IMG/VR virus record: IMGVR_UViG_3300049845_000291 | Coordinates: 88,209 to 152,208 of that record | DNA from: a virus | Reading direction: 5' to 3' (one strand) | Length of the DNA stretch: 64,000 nucleotides | In this document: positions 60,601 through 64,000 of the stretch, piece by piece | Position numbering within the stretch: the stretch's first letter is position 1 | Layout of the letters: each line of letters starts with the position of its first letter | The notes under the pieces: model-generated | Databases searched by the model: none | What the model was told of the DNA's origin: nothing | What the model saw: the letters and a program-made list of their open reading frames with translations, nothing else | Made by a program: the position numbers and the translations under genes

Positions 60601-63600
60601 CATACACCGGGTTCACCGGCATCAGCATGACTGGCACGCTGACCAACGGCAGTGGTACCAACGGTCGCGTGCTGCTGCAGTCTGGAAATGCCACGAACTC
60701 TGGGTACATCGCCTTTCACTCGTTCACGAACAACATCCGTCAGGGATACATCGGGTACTCTGCTACCAGCGTTGCGACAGCTGACACAGGCACGATCCCA
60801 TACGTAGCCGGCATTCATGCCTTCACGGGCACGATCAGCGGCAACGGTGGGTCAATCACGAACTTGAGCGCTTCGAACTTGGCATCGGGCACCGTGCCCG
60901 ATGCCCGACTGTCTGGTTCGTACACCGGCCTGGCGAACATGACGGGTACTGGAAACGCATCATTTGATCGCTTCCTTGGCGACCCAACATCGCCACTCGC
61001 CACCTCCCCAACGTTCTCGTGGACCGGTGATGACAACACTGGCATGTACGCTCCAGGAGCTGACACCATTGGTTTCACGACTGCTGGAACTGAACGAGTT
61101 CGAATCACCAGCACAGGTACCGTTGGAATTGGAACTGGCACGAACGCACCAGATCGTGCACTTGACGTTAGGTCTGGTTCATTTGCATCGAGCCAGAACT
61201 TTGGCTTGCAGATCGCGAGCCCTGCAGGTCAGTGGCGCGCACAGTTCAACATCAAGTCCGACGCAGGTGGCGCACCTCGCACCACAATTGACGCGGTAGC
61301 TGGAAACTCTGGTACGCTGATCGAGGCAATCGCCATCAACAGCTCAGGCCGCGTGGCCATGCCCGCGGCCATCACTGCAACGAGCACGACGACTGGCACA
61401 CTGGTCGTCACTGGGGGTGCTGGATTCTCTGGTGATGTGTACGCAAGCAGTTTCAACGGCAGTGTTGCCGCCTCTAACCTGACGGGCACCATTGCTGACG
61501 CTCGCATTTCTGGCGCTTACAGCGGCATCACAACGTTGACACTGACCAGCGGACTGATTTTGCCAGACGGCTCGGCATCTGCCCCAGCTATTCGTTTCAC
61601 AAACGACGTCGACACCGGCATCTGGCTGCCAGCTGTAGGTGAGATTCGCATCGGCATTGCATCAGCCGGCCGTCTTGGGATCACCGAGACGGCGATCAGC
61701 GCATTGAACGGTGCGATCTTCACTGGCAACGGCTCTGGCCTGACGAACTTGGATGCAGGTAATCTGTCAACCGGCACGGTGTCAACGGCGCGCCTTGGAT
61801 CTGGCACCGCGAACAGCACAACCTTCCTGCGAGGTGACGGCACCTGGGCAACTGTTGGCGGCGGTAGTGTCTCATCCGTCTCGGTGGTTACCGCAAACGG
61901 CATCTCCGGCACGGTTGCAACGGCCACCACCACACCAGCCATCACGCTGAGCCTTGGGAACATCACGCCGACCTCTGTCACCAGCTCTGGCGACATCATC
62001 GCGACCAATGAGATGGTTGTGCGCGGCGGCGGAGTTGGAGGCGAAGGTGGTCAGCTTGTCCTTGGCTATGGCAACAACCTTGCTAGCGCGATCTCCGGTC
62101 AAGCAAACAACACCTGGAACCTGGACGTTGTCACCAGCGACTTCCGTATCTTCCGCTTGAACAGTGCTGGTACAGCGCTGACGGCCGTTCAGATCTCTGA
62201 GGCAGGTCGTGTCGATTTCCAAGGGAACATCGCGTCAACCACGACGGGAACTGGCACCATCGTCGTGACTGGTGGCGTTGGTGTGTCTGGTCAGGTCACA
62301 GCTAACTCTTTCTCAGGCACCACGCAGACCTTGAGCAGTGGGCTGATCCTGCCAGATGGAACTGTGTCGGCACCTGCGCTGCGCTTCACAAACGACTCGA
62401 ACACTGGCTTCTGGCTTGGCGGTGACGACGATCTTCGGATCGCAATTGGTGGCGCCTCGCGTGTCACTATGACTGCGTCAGCCATCTCGGTGGCAAACGG
62501 CGCGATCTGGACAGGCAATGGCTCGGGGTTGACACAGCTGAACGCGACGAACCTGTCTACCGGCACGGTCAACAACGCGCGAATCTCTGGTGCATATGAT
62601 GGCTTCACGACCGTCACCGTCAGCTCAGGCGTGATTCTTCCAGACGGCGGAGCCGGTACCCCATCCCTCAGGTTTACCAATGATGTGGACACCGGCATCT
62701 GGTTGCCAGCGGTTGGCGATATGCGTGTTGCGGTCGGCGGCGCCGGTCGTCTTGGGATCACTGAGACCGCGATCAGCGCGCTGAATGGAGCCGTTTTCAC
62801 AGGCAATGGTTCTGGCTTGACAACCTTGGATGCGGGGAACCTGTCATCTGGCACGGTGCCAAATGCTCGCATCTCTGGCGCATACTCAGGGATCACGACA
62901 CTTGACATCACCAGCAACCTGACTGTTCGCCCAACGACGAGCACGCACGGGTACACACAGCTCGTACCTGGAACGGCAGCCAACTCCGGGTACATCGCGT
63001 TCTTCTCTCATACCGGCGGAGTGCGTCAGGGGTACATTGGCTTCTCTGGCACTAACGCCGTCACTATCGACACGGGAACCATCCCATACGTCGCTGGCAC
63101 GCACTCATTCACTGGTGCAGTGACAGGAAATGGAAATGCTGGGTTCTTGACACTTCGTGCAAGCAACGGCGCCGCCGATGCTCCTACGATCTCATTCACC
63201 AACGATGACGATACAGGCCTGTTCAGGTCAGGCGCAAACGTGCTTGGTGTCACAACTGGCGGGACACTGGCCGCTACCTTTGACGCTGTTGGAAACTTCA
63301 CTGCCGTTGGCAACGTCACAGCGTACTCAGACCGGCGTCTCAAGAAAGACATTGAGCCGGTGTACAACGCGCTCCATAAGGTCGAGCAGCTCAATGGTGT
63401 GACCTTCAAACGCATCGACAACGATGAGTACGGTGTTGGTCTGATTGCACAAGAGGTTCAAGCTGTGGTGCCAGAGGCCGTCAAGACTGATGAGGACGGT
63501 ATGCTGTCTGTCGCTTACGGCAACCTGGTTGGTCTGCTCGTTGAGGCGATCAAGGACCTAAATAATGAGGTCAAGCTCCTGAAAGCGCAACTTGCTGCCA

Positions 63601-63614
63601 AGGACTCTAACTAA
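57636..63614 (+). CDS. Tail fibre, 1992 residues, with S74 chaperone domain
   Basis: The N terminus has GELFFRTDTGVLQIYG, the attachment-like motif. Two copies of TATELNYVDGVTS follow, then one copy of the GDRVLVK/QNGIYL module that is repeated in the giant fibre, then many shaft repeats (DARISGAYSGITTLTL, DTGIWLPAVG). The end is an S74 chaperone: AYSDRRLKKDIE identical to the first S74 fibre, GVGLIAQEVQAVVPEAV and a coiled coil. Shared modules with the 1087- and 3362-residue fibres show exchange between genes. Probably trimeric and self-processed. Confidence 0.88.
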   Translation: MFIDRPNIVEGSFILNATVQSGNASAQAALNPTPGELFFRTDTGVLQIYGASFTWETISTSGTLTTHVNDTALHLTSAQNTLLDGLASTLTATELNYVDGVTSPIQTQLNALAEHTTDATIHVTSAQKTLLDGLAAGLTATELNYVDGVTSSIQTQLNNRILKSGGDTVTGTLTFSSGAKVTGLPAPTADTDAANKAYVDALAGGIDWKQAVKAATTAAITLSGLQTIDGITLIAGDRVLVKNQGTLSQNGIYLASSSAWTRAADYDTALKVSQSAVYVLAGGTVNGRGSFVMPNTISTFPGDAIEFFPFSGPVINTAGSGIDLAINGTVSAKISRGLTFDAGGNIEIRPYSGHLLLTLDGTTTSTNATAQLGLANSGVTAGTYRSVTVDVKGRVTAGSNPTTLAGYGITDAQASSNDLSAIAALSTTGIMVRTGTATYATRTIAQGTGISITNGNGVTNSDITIATNGTAASTANTLVLRDNSSNFSANQITLTGGLLFGGSLVNNTSTGDWVLGGTATTSGTDTGRLILRPTSTTTVARGAYIILAGNQAVTDPGRLTLASGDSGIVSINGGTLGTTISGAGGLTVSGGVITGNGSGLTNLDAGDLSTGTVPVARLGSGTANSGTFLRGDNTWQPVGDGSVSTVSVVTANGISGTVANASSTPAITLTLGAITPTSVAATTTISGTSISSSVQFLAIGTDSETVPGYSWTGDTNCGMFRPAADTIGFTTAGTEALRITSTNQVLFGHTAPIIARTGTTDFTPTVQSPGTTGAASSILLARYSANTGAPVLYLGKSRGATVGTAAAVLSGDVLGMVSFQADDSVRLAEAARISSIATATGLVDAVSARLEFSTTNAGQTPTARMRIDADGEVTMLAGLASTTAGTGTLVVTGGVGVSGQVTAGTFSGNGAAITNINAGNIATGTIANARTTGTSTNDINTLVLRDGTGNFSAGTITATAFSGAGGSLTNLNASNLGSGTVPDARISGSYTGFTGISMTGTLTNGSGTNGRVLLQSGNATNSGYIAFHSFTNNIRQGYIGYSATSVATADTGTIPYVAGIHAFTGTISGNGGSITNLSASNLASGTVPDARLSGSYTGLANMTGTGNASFDRFLGDPTSPLATSPTFSWTGDDNTGMYAPGADTIGFTTAGTERVRITSTGTVGIGTGTNAPDRALDVRSGSFASSQNFGLQIASPAGQWRAQFNIKSDAGGAPRTTIDAVAGNSGTLIEAIAINSSGRVAMPAAITATSTTTGTLVVTGGAGFSGDVYASSFNGSVAASNLTGTIADARISGAYSGITTLTLTSGLILPDGSASAPAIRFTNDVDTGIWLPAVGEIRIGIASAGRLGITETAISALNGAIFTGNGSGLTNLDAGNLSTGTVSTARLGSGTANSTTFLRGDGTWATVGGGSVSSVSVVTANGISGTVATATTTPAITLSLGNITPTSVTSSGDIIATNEMVVRGGGVGGEGGQLVLGYGNNLASAISGQANNTWNLDVVTSDFRIFRLNSAGTALTAVQISEAGRVDFQGNIASTTTGTGTIVVTGGVGVSGQVTANSFSGTTQTLSSGLILPDGTVSAPALRFTNDSNTGFWLGGDDDLRIAIGGASRVTMTASAISVANGAIWTGNGSGLTQLNATNLSTGTVNNARISGAYDGFTTVTVSSGVILPDGGAGTPSLRFTNDVDTGIWLPAVGDMRVAVGGAGRLGITETAISALNGAVFTGNGSGLTTLDAGNLSSGTVPNARISGAYSGITTLDITSNLTVRPTTSTHGYTQLVPGTAANSGYIAFFSHTGGVRQGYIGFSGTNAVTIDTGTIPYVAGTHSFTGAVTGNGNAGFLTLRASNGAADAPTISFTNDDDTGLFRSGANVLGVTTGGTLAATFDAVGNFTAVGNVTAYSDRRLKKDIEPVYNALHKVEQLNGVTFKRIDNDEYGVGLIAQEVQAVVPEAVKTDEDGMLSVAYGNLVGLLVEAIKDLNNEVKLLKAQLAAKDSN
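62020..62300 (+). repeat. Fibre module shared with 55530-55810
   Basis: Second copy of the module described at 55530-55810, with scattered mostly silent differences. Confidence 0.65.
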
Positions 63615-63626
63615 ACGGGTACGACA

Positions 63627-64000
63627 TGCCACTTCAGACAACAGGCTCAATTTCTCTGCTGAACATTCAGGGAGAGTTCGGCGGCCCGGCCTCACCAATC
63701 TCACTTGGTTCATACAACCGAGGCGGCGCCAACGTGCCAGCTGGTACAGTCATTGGCACGGGTTCATTTCAGACTACACCGCTGACCCCAGCAAGCAACG
63801 TACAGATCACAGCAACAGCTGGCGCCACAATCCAGCTGTCAATGTTCTATGGCACCACCAAGCAAACCGTGACAGTGTACACGTCCAGCGGAACCTACAC
63901 TGTGCCGCTGGGTGTGACGTCGATTCAGGTTCTGATGGTCGGGGGCGGTGGTGGTGGCGGTGGCCCGATTGAGAACACTCGTGAGGGAGGTGGTGGTGGC
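63627..64000 (+). CDS. Partial virion protein with Gly-rich run
   Basis: At least 124 residues, truncated by the window end. It begins MPLQTTGSISLLNIQGEFGG, then PASPISLGSYNRGGANVPAG, like the 200-residue gene at 56981. After about residue 80 come VTVYTSSGTYTVPLGV and a long glycine run (VGGGGGGGG), a pattern seen in glycine-rich tip proteins of phage fibres. It starts 12 bases after the S74 fibre stop and is probably co-expressed. The remainder lies outside the window. Confidence 0.7.

Noticed and set aside
63592-63972. Plus-strand 126-codon frame at the right end
   Set aside because: It overlaps in another frame the gene starting at 63627, which has clear similarity to the 200-residue gene at 56981.
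1-64000. tRNA genes, CRISPR arrays, integrase or attachment sites
   Set aside because: Gaps between genes are too short and I saw no cloverleaf, spaced repeats or recombinase motifs. A tRNA scan would settle the tRNA question.

Overview
The window is a segment of a large tailed-phage genome from a myovirus related to the T4 superfamily. The evidence is a split T4-type topoisomerase II, a T4 gp42-type deoxynucleotide hydroxymethylase, a homologue of T4 beta-glucosyltransferase, late-promoter boxes of the form CTAAATA (T4 late boxes are TATAAATA), a protein with a T4-style capsid-targeting N terminus, and an array of very large tail fibres. Genes are tightly packed, mostly through ATGA or GTGA start/stop overlaps. 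I see no integrase, tRNA, CRISPR array, rRNA or insertion sequence. The host is probably Gram-negative but cannot be named from this sequence. No gene-free stretch exceeds about 110 bases.

Layout. From 1 to about 39.4 kb nearly everything is on the minus strand. Positions 1-5.1 kb hold two fibre or structural proteins and small virion-type genes behind late-type promoter boxes. Positions 5.1-9 kb hold an NAD/ADP-ribose and nucleotide block: macrodomain, thymidylate synthase, RNA 2'-phosphotransferase (KptA), a YpsA-like SLOG protein and a J-domain protein. Positions 9-16.9 kb hold topoisomerase II subunits, a YqeY-like protein, an Fpg/Nei glycosylase and small genes. Positions 16.9-19.2 kb hold a sugar nucleotidyltransferase/kinase fusion and a sugar-phosphate isomerase (SIS). 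Positions 19.2-31.8 kb hold mostly unknown genes plus a UvrD-like helicase, a methyltransferase, a ParB-like protein, a deoxyribosyltransferase-like protein and a guanylate-kinase-like protein. Positions 31.8-39.4 kb hold a UDG-like protein, the beta-glucosyltransferase homologue, a dNMP-kinase-like protein, an AAA+ ATPase, an XPD/DinG-like helicase and the hydroxymethylase. A GIY-YIG homing endonuclease is inserted there on the opposite strand. From 39.5 kb to the end, plus-strand genes encode giant tail fibres, three of them with C-terminal S74 chaperone domains. One minus-strand gene in this part encodes a putative injected nucleotidyltransferase-fold protein.

How it fits together. Hydroxymethylase, dNMP-kinase-like protein, DNA glycosyltransferase, SIS isomerase and nucleotidyltransferase/kinase fusion look like a self-contained route to glycosylated hydroxymethylcytosine DNA. 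Because the phage seems to build its own sugar donor, the sugar may not be glucose; a pentose such as arabinose is an attractive guess. Two promoter classes are visible: TATAAT/TACAAT boxes, several placed 5-7 bases from an ATG (predicted leaderless mRNAs), and CTAAATA boxes in front of structural genes.
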